NCBI RefSeq assembly: GCF_020921035.1
Contig: NC_063151.1
Coordinates: 5,146,001-5,210,000, forward strand
Origin: Rhodamnia argentea
Lineage: Eukaryota; Streptophyta; Magnoliopsida; Myrtales; Myrtaceae
Length of the DNA stretch: 64,000 nucleotides
Reading direction: 5' to 3'
Made by a program: the position numbers and the translations under genes. Below the pieces are notes generated by a model. It was not told the origin of the DNA. It did not search any database and saw nothing but the letters and a program-made list of their open reading frames with translations. This document shows positions 33,298 through 44,910 of this stretch, piece by piece. Numbering within the stretch: the first letter of the stretch is position 1; each line of letters begins with the position of its first letter.

Positions 33298-34824
33298 AAT
33301 TCTTGAACGTGCCAATCCTCAATCATGAGTTCTAACGAGATGTGTTGGGATAGACACTCTATATTCTTATCTCGTGTTGGGTAGACTCAGACAAATTCTT
33401 TCCTCGGTCAAACCAATTAAAATATGTAGAATATCCATCGGTATCATCCTAATTGTTTAAGGCTGCAGATAATAAATCACTCGGAAGATAAAACCACAAA
33501 ATGCATCCACAAATTCTAGTCCCGAGTGGCGAACATTGAACAAGACGTGAAGGAATGCGACTTCTTGGAGTAGTAGTGAAACCAGACAAAGTTAAGCGGA
33601 GCAGCAGGCCGCCGACGGGTAGAGAGACTGAAGATTCATTCATCGGATCGGACAGAATATGCTGTGTCCCAAAAAGAATAAATCCTAGTAATATTCGTTC
33701 CGCTTGGATTATGGCCTCAGAATCAATCCATCCGTACCGTGTACGAGACCATCATCGCAACTCCACTCGCACGTTAAAAGCTACGAGGAAACTCTCCGCA
33801 CATCGAGCGAATTGATCTCACGGAAGACCGTACGACCCGTTTTAATTATCAGGATCAAATGGGTCGTGTTGTATAGTACTGAATCGGGTCTGTCTTCTCT
33901 CGTCGTTCGTTTCGGCGCCAGCTAAGATACAGGAGCTTGAAAGTAGACCTTAGATTCCCTTCTCGCGTTCCCTGCACTAAATGCTGCGGAAGCCTCACGC
34001 TTTCGGGTTCGCCTTTGCCCTCTCTCTCTCTCTCTAGGACTTTATCTTTTGCCTTCGTTGACTGAACTCCCACTTGGGTCCTCTGATTCGGCCCTTTCTT
34101 TGACCGACACCTCGCGGCGGAAGCAGCGATTTCTTCCTGGGCATTTTGTCAGGTACCTTGTCGACTAAGCTCTTTTTTCGATGCTTCGGTTTGTTTCGTC
34201 GCCGAGAACAATCTTGGAGGCCGGACTTTTCTCGTTTCTTCTCGAAGCTACCAACGCGAAGATTCTTGTTTTGTTTTATGTCTTGTTCTCTCTGGTTTTT
34301 TGGGCTGTACTTATCTTTAATTCAGATACAAGTTTAGATTTTGTTTCAAGCCATATGCTTCTTCGGGGATATGAATGCCCTTTGAGTGATGAAGCTTTAT
34401 CCTAGTGACTCGTTCTACCAGTTTTAATGCGCTGATCAATTTTTAGGCTTGTTAAGCCAGAGCGAGGCTCCATCTAGCTGCTGAGAAACTTGAAAAAGGA
34501 GTTGCACGGTGATACCGACTTTGTTTTTACTTAGGTTAGGTTATTGATTTAGCTCAACTGTATAGGGTTAATCTCTGTTGAAATTTGGGTAAGGAGAACA
34601 TTAGTAAGGTTCTTGGTTGTAGTGGAATTTCTCATCTGGTGTCTAGTGACATCAAGTTCCTTCACGTTGAGCTGTAAGTGTTGTCCACGCCGGGATCAGT
34701 TTAAAAAAGCAATTGTAGTTTCGACAATTCTGCCAGTATTCTGGTGTTATTCCTAAATCTTGAATGTAAACCGCCCCAGGTGAGTACTAGAGAGAAAACT
34801 CCATTGGGGCTTGCTCATTGATCC

Positions 34825-37098
34825 ATGGAGACTAGTGGGGCCAGTCATTTGCTTAGGTACAGAAAATTGGAGAACTTCTTCAGTGCTAGCACTTCTGAAG
34901 ATATAGGAGCACCATTGAAGGTTGCGGCAAAGGAAGAGGTGGGGCGGTGGGCTGATGTGTTCAAGGATGATGACGGATGGGTGTCTATAATGATATCATG
35001 GTTAAAAATAATTACGTGCTTAATGACGATGATGGTAACAACAATCATCTGGGCGCTAATCATGCTTGTGCTGATTCCGTGGCCATACGAAAGGGTACGG
35101 CAAGGCAATGTTTATGGCCACGTGACTGGTAGATTGATGGTAAGTTTTGTGTCACTTTATTGTTCATGTAAACCTTGTTGTTAATCTTTAGGGTAGGTCA
35201 TCAGCTTATTTAATCTTTTTTTTTTGTGGGTTGCTGGTATGTTATGTATTATGACACTGACTTTTGTCATTTGGATACCAAAACAAAACCATCATTTTCA
35301 CCTTAGAACCAGGGCAAAGTTTAAAAGAAAGTGCTTCATTTCATGGCAGTCTCCATTAAAGTACACTGAAAATGAAGCAGATCTTTGATTTCATTCTCTC
35401 AGTTATGTGGGATACACATTTGTGCGACGTTCTTGATAAGCTTCTTGTACAATGTTAGTGTGAGAAAATCCCTCGGTTTGTTCTACTTTTGTAGTTGCTG
35501 TTTACATGGATGACATATGTTGTGATCAATAAACCGAAATTATGGTTGCAGATGTGGATTTTAGGGAATCCTGTGACAATTGAAGGTTTGGAGTTTGCTA
35601 ATGAGAGGGCTATTTACATCAGCAACCATGCATCTCCAGTAGACGTCTGTCTTATAATGTGGTTGACTCCCACTGGGACCGTTGGCATTGCAAAGAAAGA
35701 GGTACTTTGACTATGCATTTTGTTCAGACATGGTAACTGATCTTCAAGAGAACATCAATATGATGAGATCTAATGGGAGATGCCTCTGAATAATAAGCAT
35801 TGAAGACAATTTGCCTTGCTGTGAAGAATGACAATGCTGCGTTTTGCTGCAATTGCATAAATTCACATTAAAAATTTTCATTTAAGTAGTGCGAATAATA
35901 CTATTCATGCTAGAAAGAACATGAGGTCTATTATAATTCGCTGTTCATGTAACCTTGAGTTTGTTAAAATGGACAAGCATCATATACCATTTCGTAGTTA
36001 ATGCAGATTGTTACTTATCAAAAGTTAATTATCCAGATCATTTGGTACCCTTTTTTTGGACAACTCTATGTGTTGGCGAATCACCTCCGCATAGATCGTT
36101 CGAATCCAACTGCTGCCATTAATTCAATGAAAGAGGTATGTTTGCTCATCAATGCTAGTCTGCTCATACATCGTCGTTCCTAAGTCGTGAATATCTTTAT
36201 TCTCAGGCAGCTCGTGCTGTTGTCAAAAACAAGCTCTCTCTAATAATTTTTCCTGAGGGGACCAGGTCAAGAAGCGGACGATTGCTTCCCTTCAAAAAGG
36301 TTAACTGCTCAGTTTAATATTATTCTCGGGCATGCACACAGATCTGCTTGTCTTTTTTCATTTCACATCACAACCACGATTAATATATACAAATGCTATG
36401 GATTTTTCTTTCCTGGCCAGTATCCACTATCCAGGGTCCTTTTTGTTAGACAATCTGTTCAGATGCCATTAGGATCAAAATCTGCATCAAGATTCTTCAC
36501 AGTGCAGATTTCGTGGAGATTAGCAGAATTTAAATGTTGACACTCCCTTACGTTCAATCGGTCATTATGACGAAGATCTTATGTAATTTTAATGTTAAGC
36601 TTCGATGTTGATGCTCTGCAACATACTTACAGATCATATTTGATTGAAGAATCTTAACAATGTAGGTTCTTTGGGAGATTAGGAGAGATTCCATCGAAGT
36701 ATTAGTAGACGATTCTTTCTGGACCGGTTTTCTTTACAAAAGATCTTGCTAGCGTTGGCTACTTAAACTTAACCGAGCTACACTTCCTCGTTTATGCTTT
36801 GCGACAGAGCATTCATATAGTTGCTTCCTCTATGCAGGGTTTTATCCACTTGGCATTGCAAACCCGCCTCCCTATAGTTCCTATGGTCCTAACCGGGACT
36901 CATCGAGCGTGGACAAAGGGCAGCCTCCATGTTCGAGCTACGCCTCTCGCTGTAAAGTATCTCCCTCCTATAAAAACCGATGGATGGGTGGCTGACAAGA
37001 TCGATGACTACGTAAAATTGGTCCACGACCTATATGCTCAGCACCTCCCTGAGTCCCAGAGGCCTCTCGTGGCCCCTGATCCTAGTAATAAATCATGA
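34825..37098 (+). CDS. 1-acyl-sn-glycerol-3-phosphate acyltransferase, coconut/Limnanthes type
   Basis: Transfers an acyl group to lysophosphatidic acid, making phosphatidic acid for membrane lipid and oil synthesis. Five exons (34825-35139, 35552-35701, 36037-36135, 36207-36299, 36838-37098) join in phase to 305 residues, close to the roughly 308 of coconut LPAAT. Seen: a hydrophobic segment near residues 52-85 ending in LIPWPYERVRQGN; the catalytic HX4D box as NHASPVD (His131, Asp136); IIWYPFFGQLYVLANH; EGTRS (Glu205-Arg208); and LPIVPMVLTG (231-239). The start follows the family N-terminus METSGASHLLR. This branch (class B in oilseed work) is known for handling medium or unusual acyl chains and is membrane-bound, probably in the ER. 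It differs from the Arabidopsis LPAT2-5 type. Substrate range in this plant is not shown by the sequence. Confidence 0.93.
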
Positions 37099-37362
37099 GG
37101 GAAAAACATCTCGTCTCTCTTGTAAATACTTAGGCTAGAGAGTTACCGTATCAAGTACTACAGTAACCAATGGCCTGTATATTCTTTTTCAGTTGGGACA
37201 TAGGGTTGGCTTTTAGTCTTTATGGTCATGTTGTACTGTTGTCTGATCAGATTGAAATTTGAGCAACCTAATTACGTGCTTTGCTTCATATGAACATTTT
37301 TCTAGCCACTTGACTTGTGTTGTGCAGTGACAGAGGTAGACTCCTTAATTTTCAAGGTTTTG

Positions 37363-37403
37363 CATGACGTAATATTTTTTTTTTTGGTCGAAACATGATG
37401 TAA
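37363..37403 (-). mobile_element. Tiny oligo(A) insertion with 10-bp flanking repeat
   Basis: CATGACGTAA (37363-37372) and CATGATGTAA (37394-37403) flank 21 nt reading TTTCGACC plus an A run on the minus strand. Confidence 0.55.
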
Positions 37404-37667
37404 CTTGACATGGCATGTCTTCCTTCTCAGCATCATTTTGTTAACCCCCAATAGATGTTTACTCAAAAGTCAAAAACTATTAGGGGAGAGCAATGTTGTT
37501 AAACTATATATCTATATACTAATGAAATAAATCAAACTGAAAGTATTTGGCTCGATAGATTCCTCTCCTATAAGCTCTTTCTTAGAAAATTAATGATCTA
37601 GAAAATATTTTCCAAAAATCAGTTGCTTGTATTGTATCTTGTCAAATAATTACTCGATTCCAACCAA

Positions 37668-37685
37668 AATAATAATAATAATAAT
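37668..37685. repeat. (AAT)6 microsatellite
   Basis: Six perfect AAT units in the spacer after the acyltransferase gene. Confidence 0.85.
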
Positions 37686-37949
37686 TAGTTGATCAAAGTA
37701 TCTTCATTATTGTCAACACTATATGTCTAAAATTTTTCATGGTCGGTGAAAATATTTTTTATTTATTTATTTTTGTAAGTGATTCAATTGATCAATTTGA
37801 GGAAAATATTTTATGTTTTCCGAATCATTTTTTTCCTGCAGAACAAACCGAACATTAAACCGGGGGGGTTTTTTTTTTTTTGCCCAAAAAACCATCTCAA
37901 AAATCTCATGAACCAACATATTCCTGATATATTGTGGTGTATTCATATT

Positions 37950-37998
37950 AAACATATCAGAGTTTTTTTTTTCTTTTGGGTCAAAACATATGAGAGTT
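37950..37998 (-). mobile_element. Tiny oligo(A) insertion with 15-bp flanking repeat
   Basis: AAACATATCAGAGTT (37950-37964) and AAACATATGAGAGTT (37984-37998) flank 19 nt reading TGACCC plus an A-rich tail on the minus strand. Confidence 0.6.
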
Positions 37999-38845
37999 CA
38001 CAAACATCTTTTAGACCATCATGGAGTGCAGCGATACATCAGCGTTATGCATGGGTGCTACGCTATGATTGCCGGGGAATACCAAACGTCACCGTATTAG
38101 TATTTTGAAGTGAGCCAATAGGAAAAACATCCGAATTCGACTCTTCGGGGTACGCGACTTTTCTTTGCCCCGTAAACTTCAGTTGTAATTTGTAAACCCC
38201 TAAAAATTTTTAAAAAGTCTTCTCAAGTTTATTAAAAGAGAATTTCATCATTCATATGTCAATTTTCGTCGTTGCGAAAAATTCAAACGCAACTTATTAG
38301 TGTGGCTTACGAGGCAAAAAAAGTTTAACAAAAAGGAAAAAGTATTTTATATGGCAGATAGATACACTAAGATGCATGAGTGCGTTTGAAATATTTTTCT
38401 AAATACGGTTATTTGTATCGTTTGAAAAAAAAAAATAAACGAAAAAAAATATTTTTATCATACACGAAAATATTTAAGCATATATTGTATTTGATAAAGA
38501 AATCAAATTTTTATTAATTATAATTATTTCAAACGGTATAAATGATTTTTTTTTAAATCATTAACTTTACGAGAAATGAACGGAATTTTGATAAGTTATG
38601 AATCTTTACTCACCTCGTTTGATTACTTATCTCATTCATTGTCAATTCTTTAATGAAGCTTCTTTTCCAAACGAGGACAAAAGATTGAGCCGATAGAAAC
38701 AAAAGAAAAATCACCAAGGAGAAAATCACCAACTTTTTAAACAGTCCTACGTCAGCAAAATCCACGTGTCCGGGATTGGTTGGTCGGTTGGCCTCACTCG
38801 TGGCAATTAGCGATTGCGGAGGTTCCAGCCTTCCAGGTTGTACGT

Positions 38846-38870
38846 CACAGCACAGCACAGCACAGCACAG
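38846..38870. repeat. (CACAG)5 pentanucleotide microsatellite
   Basis: Five perfect CACAG units about 190 bp upstream of the putative leader exon of the AT-hook gene. Confidence 0.9.
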
Positions 38871-39071
38871 CACCGTGACATGTTTGCATGTAGAGAGGGA
38901 TTCGTAATGGATGGAAACCTTATTAATACTCACAACCACCATAATAAATCATCCCCTGACCATCATTAGCACCAAAATAAATCAGCCTGTTCGTTGAAAA
39001 AAAAAATTGTTTTACCCTACTTTTCCGACGTCAATGGCGGTCGCTGGGCCCTCTTCCATGAAAGGTACACA

Positions 39072-39093
39072 TCTCTCTCTCTCTCTCTCTCTC
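39072..39093. repeat. (TC)11 microsatellite at a leader donor
   Basis: Perfect TC run starting 7 nt after the putative leader donor at 39065. A second TC run is at 39583-39599. Confidence 0.9.
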
Positions 39094-39774
39094 GCTGTGT
39101 TTTTTATTCGAGTGACGAGCTCTTCAAATTTGGCAGTTTCCCAGAAAATTTTCGGCGATATTTTTTAGTTTAGTTCATCAAGTTCTGAGCTTTAACGTTT
39201 CCTGTAGCTGAATGAACACAGAGTCGAAAGAAAATCATCAGCTAATAAGTGGGTGTTCTCTGTTTCTCTCCCTTTTTCAAGTGGGCGTCGAAAGCTGATA
39301 AACTAGTTGAATGTTTAGGAATTTGCGTAGAGCTAATCTCTGCTTGAGTTGGGAGATTAAAGACAGTCCCAAGTAGCTCTTTTTGTCACTTGGTCACTGT
39401 TTCTTCTGTCCTTGTTTCGAATAGCCGCATTTGTCTTGTTTAATCGCTTGATCCTATGTGTTTAAGGCCATCGCGGGCGTTGATCATGTAGGCCTCGTAT
39501 GGGTTATGGAAGGCTTACCCGTTTGCTTACTGTTCAGGCTCGCTAGCGCATTGTAAATGCGTTGAGTATGAAGATATATTTATCTCTCTCTCTCTCTCTT
39601 CTTTGCCAACATGGGTCTATTGGGAAAACAATGTGGCTATAGATATAAAGACTTACTGAAACATTGATCTACATGTGATTTGACAAAGATTAGTGGGATG
39701 TTATAATATACAAGGGAGAGACAATATGCGGCTTGGACTAAAGATGATGGAGAAAAGTGCTGTGTAAGAAAGCA

Positions 39775-41090
39775 ACTTGGTGGGTCAAGGCCTGTGTTCC
39801 ATTTCCAATAATCCTTGAAGGCTGAAGTGCCAAAAAAATTTGCTCAAAGAAAAATTGGTGAAGTTTCATTTCCATTAACGATTTTCATTGACTTTAACAT
39901 GACAGGTTTTTCACTGACAATGGATGTCATCATGTGTTTATATATAATATCGGTGACTTTCGTCGTGTTAAAGATGAACCCGATCAATTTTTTTCCCATA
40001 GTTTTGGTGCTAGTGTACAGAAGCATGCCAAGTGCTAATGTGGGATTTTGGGAGGATTATCAATGGAGGCAATTATGGTGATTTTCACATATATTAGGAA
40101 GGATTTATCTATATATTATATCATCCATTAGTTAGATAGAGAATCTTTATGAACAAAACTCGATATACTTTCACAGTGTTTTGCATTGAAAACCATTAAA
40201 TAGACTCGAGTAAATCGGGGATATGAATACTGAGCTCTCAAGTATAATCTTACAGAGCCATGTTCAGGACTTCACTTCAGCAGAACAATATCATGAACAA
40301 GTGCTGTGCTCATGGTTTAATAACTATAGGACATCCACTAGCCTTTTGGGTTTTGTCTTCTGGTCATCTTTTAGAGTTCTAATGGTGGAAAATGTATACT
40401 TCTATGTCAGTGTCAGAGAACAACTTGGAGAGTCACCATTCTAGTTCCTTACCAGATCATCCTTGAAGGCTGAAATATAATGAGATTTTGCTGAAAGTGT
40501 AAATGGAGAAGTTTCTTGAACAAGATTCATCAACATAACCATCATGAACCTTTCAATTAACACTAAAAGTCGGCATGTATCTATATATGAAACGAGCAAA
40601 TTCTGTCAGGTTTAACATTAAGGCACATGATCTTTGAACTTGTTATGGATGTGTGCTTGCAAACAGGCAGCACACAAATAAGCCTGTCAATGTTGGTTTG
40701 AATATTTAGACTGTAGCTCTCTTTTGCACCATAACTAGAGTAATGGCGATTTACTGCATCCACTAGGCAGGATCCATTTGCATATCTACTTTTATCTTTC
40801 ATTTTTTAGATGGAGAATCTCAAGGAACGCATTTTACTATACTTCTTTTGTGATTTGCAATTGATGGTTCAACTTTCAAGTTGTCAAATATAACTATAGA
40901 GCCAGACATAGGACGTCAGCTCAGTAGAACATGTCAAGAACCATTCTTATGCTCATGGTTTTGACTCTATAAGACCAGCGCGAGGTTTGTAACTTTGTCT
41001 TCGGATCATTTCTTATTATGCTAATGGTAGGAAAATGTTAGACTACATTGTCAGTTGGAATATTTGTGGAAAACCGATGGCAGCTTCAAC
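39775..41090. repeat. Old tandem duplication, units of about 645 bp
   Basis: ATCCTTGAAGGCTGAA recurs at 39811 and 40459, GAGCCA..AGGAC at 40255 and 40899, and 'gctcatggttt', 'ttttgtcttc(t/g)g(g/a)tcat', 'ctaatggt(g)gaaaatgt' and 'caacttgg' follow in the same order. The offset stays at 644-648 bp. It lies wholly in the leader intron of the AT-hook gene. Confidence 0.75.
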
Positions 41091-41955
41091 ATTCACTTAT
41101 CAAGGTGAGAGTCCATCATCCTAAATGCTTTTACCGAGACTGCTAGGATCTAGAACTTGAAGCTCACACATTTGATTGCTTCTCTTCTCCTTTAGTGAAT
41201 GTTTGCAGTAAGCTTTGTGAGCATTGATGTGTTGAGTTCTTCAGAGCCAGAACGGGTTTTTCCTCTTTGGAAGTATTAGCAGGCTTCCTCTTGATTTTTC
41301 ATCTCGCAAACCTATGTTTTTCCGTTACATCGTATTGTAGCATGCTTATCACGACATGTTACCATTTCCCTGTCGGTGCTCTCTGTTGCTATGCTCTAAC
41401 ACGAGCACTAGATTGTCTGCCTTCACGGTTTTTATGTGATCTGGATTTGCCATAAACTTGTCAAGTGCACATCTTACGTCATTATTTGTATTTGCCAGTA
41501 ATCTTAATTTAATTTTCCTTTTATTTCTTGTTCATTTATTCATTTCTCTGCTAGACATTATTTGATACAAGCTACTAGCTGTTGCAGAGTTGACAAAAAA
41601 TTTATGTTAATCCTAATGACAGGGTATGAGGGTCTGGAGTGTTGTACAGATAAAGATAAATGGAGTTAGTTAAATTTGATATTTGAATTGCAGTAGAACT
41701 CTCGTGAGCATTGAATTATTTTCCTTTGTTAGCAGATTAGCATCAGTTATTAAGCCCCCGGCATGAACTCCACGTGCCGGCAATGCACGGCACAAAGTAA
41801 CATGATTGCTCTATATATGGCACCTCTTTGACATTTCTCTACTCATGGTCCTTTCAGACTTAATCACTCAAACATATGATTTTCCTTTTAGCAGCAAGAG
41901 GTGAAACTAGAGCATGTTCTGTGGAGAGGGCTAGAGAATAATTCTAGCACGCAAG

Positions 41956-43202
41956 ATGAAGAAAACAAACCAAGATACCATCCCTGATCCCTCAGCAAAC
42001 TCGCGTAAGCGCAAAAGGGGGCGGCCTCAAAAACTTACAATTCCAGGGGTTCAGAATTCAAGTCCCAGTGAGGCTGCGGATGTACCTGAAGTTCAACATC
42101 GAGATCCTCGGGGTAATACTTCTAACCCACCCGTGCATAGAGGTTCGAAGAGAAACCAACCCCATCAAGTAGATCGTGTTGATGGCGTAGACGATGTTAT
42201 GTTGGGCCAGAGGTTTTCTGGTGTTGTTGAAGCAGAATTTGATGCCGGTTATTTGCTGACTGTTAGTCTTGGCAACCCCCAGAGAACTTTAAGGGGTGTT
42301 GTGTTCAAGCCTGGATGCCATCTACCTGTTTCTGCTGAAAACGACGTGGCTCCTGGATTGCCAATGATCCAAAGAGTCGAGATTCCCCGTCCAGAGAGAA
42401 AGCGCCGAACCCGGGCCTCTAATGCCAATTCAAGAGAGAAGAATGCTAGTCCTACCCATGCAGCACCAGTTTCTGCTTATTCAGGCCCCTCGAATGGCAA
42501 AAAGGTGCCTCTAGCCAAGACTTGGGCTGCTAGTGTGGCTGCTGAGGATAAAGACATGGCTCCGCCAGCAATTAAGGATGTCTATGTGGTTTCCGAGTGT
42601 AAACAGGCCCCACCAGGTGCACTCAAAACTTTTCCTCCTCCTCCACCCCCTCCGTCGTCAAGTCAGATAATGCTCATGGATCGGGTGACGAATTGTGGAA
42701 ATGGAGTTCACCAGGCCAGCCACGAGGGTGATCCGTGGGGGCCTTTTCACAATATCCCGGAAGAGATATGGCGTAAGACGGAGGCCTTTTCGATGACCTT
42801 GCCGCCTTGGACTACTGAGAAGCTGCTGAGGAAAGTCATTTCGAGTGTTCAGGGTAAATCAAAGCCGGTGAACAGGGATGCTAAAAATCTTAATTCGGAA
42901 GAACTCATTGAAGCAGACAAGCCAGTCGTTGTGGAGCCTTTACCACCTCTTGAACTCGAAAATCCCCCATCTTCTGCTCGTGGGTATCAAGAGCGTAGTG
43001 AAATGGGGAGGATGGCTGAATTGTTGCAGGTATTACAATCTTAATTAGATGGTCTTATATTCACTTCATTGGGTTACATTGTTTGTGCCTTTACTCTGAG
43101 AGCACACAATTTCACAAGGCTGTGCAGGAAGCAGAGAGGCAGAACCAGGAGGTTCAGGCCAAAGAACCTGATCTTGGTGGTGACGATGAGCAGATTAACT
43201 GA
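41956..43202 (+). CDS. AT-hook motif-containing protein (At5g54930-like)
   Basis: Two coding exons, 41956-43029 and 43128-43202, encode 382 residues. A basic AT-hook, RKRKRGRPQKL, with core RGRP at residues 21-24, predicts binding in the minor groove of AT-rich DNA. A conserved segment at about 80-145 (VMLGQRFSGVV.., FDAGYLLTVSLGN, RGVVFKPG, SAENDVAPGLPMIQR) is typical of a small plant AT-hook family. A second basic stretch, RPERKRRTR, follows. The C-terminal half is proline-rich with a polyproline run, and WGPFHNIPEEIWRK is likely family-conserved. The short last exon is acidic. Nuclear location is inferred. In-frame stops (TAG, TAA) in the exon just upstream fix ATG 41956. The next gene rightwards is the PAM2 protein, an order also recalled from Arabidopsis. 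Confidence 0.88.
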
Positions 43203-44910
43203 AGAAGGAGACTAAGCTTGGGGAGCGGGATAAATTATAGATGAAGAACGACCAACCTTAGATGTCATGAGATCTAAGATAACTTTTATTGTTTAGGGAC
43301 TGTTTATTTCCATTAGCAATCTGATTGACATGTTCTGCTTAATGAGCTAAACTGGATGTAGATTCAATGATAGTTTCCTGTTTACCGCTTCAGAGTCGCA
43401 AATAGTTTTTGTATGCTTGGTTGAATCATGCTGGATCGAATATTGTAATTGTAGTTGGAACTATTCATTTTATGCTAACTTCTCTGTTCTGTTTATCCTG
43501 ACTTCTAGAGTTTTGAACATCCCTGTGGGAAAGTCAGTGTGATTTGCACCTCAAGCCCAACCTTCAGTAGCTTAATAATAGTAGCAGTACTCTCCAGGCT
43601 CAAAATGGTTTCTAGCACGTGCTGATTGAGGTATACAACGTTATTTAGTATTCTCCGAGTCTCTGAGCTCCGCATCTTAGTTTGCGGTGCATCGTTTAAG
43701 CTTTTGCTTCCATCTAGCATGGCTTGTGTACTGTAGCAGTTCTTGGAATTGATTCGCTTCTAGTGGAGATTTGATGGAAATCTAATGACCATGTGGAACA
43801 TAATCTGTCCAGTTGAATGCAGCATTAGTTAGTTCAAATGTAGGTTGGTGCATTTTATATGCAAAATCTACGAATGATAGGTGATGGTGAAGTCTCTTAG
43901 ATTTGCGCGTATCACTTTGTGTGCTTCGAGATTGTCCCGGTTCCAGGAGATGAGGATGCCTGCCGGAATCCTCCCATCTTCAAAGTCTCGTTCAAGGTAG
44001 ACATCCACCCTTTGGCCCGTAGGGAATCATGGAGAAAGTCTCATTTTTCACCTGACCTATGAAATCCCATGGAGCCTCTATACCGGAGCTTGATCCGGTG
44101 CATCTAGCTTGCCTATTGGAAATCTTTGATGCCCTCAAGACCAAGGGTATCGCATCGAACTCGAGCATAGTGCCATCTGGTTTAATTTGCAACGTAGTGC
44201 AAGAGTTCTCGGAACAAACCCAAGACAACGGTTCGTTTGAATCAGCTCGAAAGGCCTAGCACAGGTTGGAATATGCTCAAAACAGGTGGATCCCCAGATA
44301 ATCAAAGGCGGCAATGGATTTGGGCAATTAGAGATGAACCGCGAATTACCAGAAATACTAGGGAAACCCAGCTCGACTTAGAATCTTACTCTGAAGTCGC
44401 TGTTCCATTAATTAACACCGCCTGCAACCATAAGAATTTACACAGACAGCATCAATGATGATTGCAGATTACTCTTGACAATAGGCTCGGTGACATTTCA
44501 GCTAAATAGGTTTAGACTTCAGACCAGGCTGAAGATGTTCCTTCTTATGATTCCCCTCCCCCTTATTTTCCTACTTAGTGGTTGATATCCAGAGTACCTG
44601 CTTTGCATGAACTATTGCTGGCCCCAGGCCTTCTGTTTAACTTCATTTTGCACCAAGAGATTCCACCTCACAATTAAAACAAAGAACCTTGTATAATCAA
44701 ATAATAATCCCTTGACCAGGTCTTACAACGATTTCCCCAAGAGTGCACTCACTTTCAAACTTATATTAAAAATAAAAAAAAAACCTATAGGATGCAGCCC
44801 AAAAAAAAAATTAATCAAGAGGAAAATGACCAATCAAACTCTTCCATAGCGAAGAAAAAATGGAGAGAATTTCTTTCTGCGATGCTGACCTCAAGGAAAA
44901 ATGACTGCAT
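43203..44910. other. Convergent intergenic region
   Basis: It holds the 3' UTRs of the AT-hook gene and of the PAM2 gene. A minus-strand open stretch at 43992-44228 (about 80 codons; TLQIKPDGTMLEFDAIP within it) looks more protein-like than its surroundings but has no recognisable family or exon partners; it may be a gene relic. Nothing else seen. Confidence 0.5.

Larger units (their letters stand above)
27270..34824. other. 7.5 kb gene-free island of nested small transposons
   Basis: The left 550 bp are the leader and promoter of HSP70-16, and the right 900 bp are the presumed promoter, leader and leader intron of the acyltransferase gene (a T/C-rich leader with CTCTCTCTCT at 34021-34034). 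Between about 28000 and 33300 nearly every stretch belongs to an inverted-repeat element or low-complexity AT DNA. No coding sequence was found; the longest open frames (30793-31236) run through the GC-rich core of one such element. In 29460-30190 and 33300-33900 I see nothing beyond an ATT/GTT microsatellite. Confidence 0.65.
37099..39000. other. Intergenic spacer after the acyltransferase gene
   Basis: The first few hundred bases are the 3' UTR. It is then AT-rich, with two tiny flanked oligo(A/T) insertions, an (AAT)6 at 37668-37685, a (CACAG)5 at 38846-38870 and a degenerate element at about 38380-38585 resembling the 33056-33297 MITE. The last 150 bp should be the AT-hook gene promoter. 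No gene seen. Confidence 0.6.
39034..41941 (+). promoter_or_regulatory. Putative spliced upstream ORF in the AT-hook gene leader
   Basis: A leader exon ending at 39064 (AAAG|GTACAC) is followed by a 2.8 kb intron whose acceptor is the tandem TTTAGCAG at 41888-41894. Joined, ATG at 39034 reads MAVAGPSSMK then (A)ARGETRACSVERARE and stops at 41939-41941, 14 nt before the main ATG. Either AG gives the same frame, 25 or 26 codons. The leader exon assignment is inferred from splice consensus; a (TC)n run at 39072-39093 follows the donor. Confidence 0.4.
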
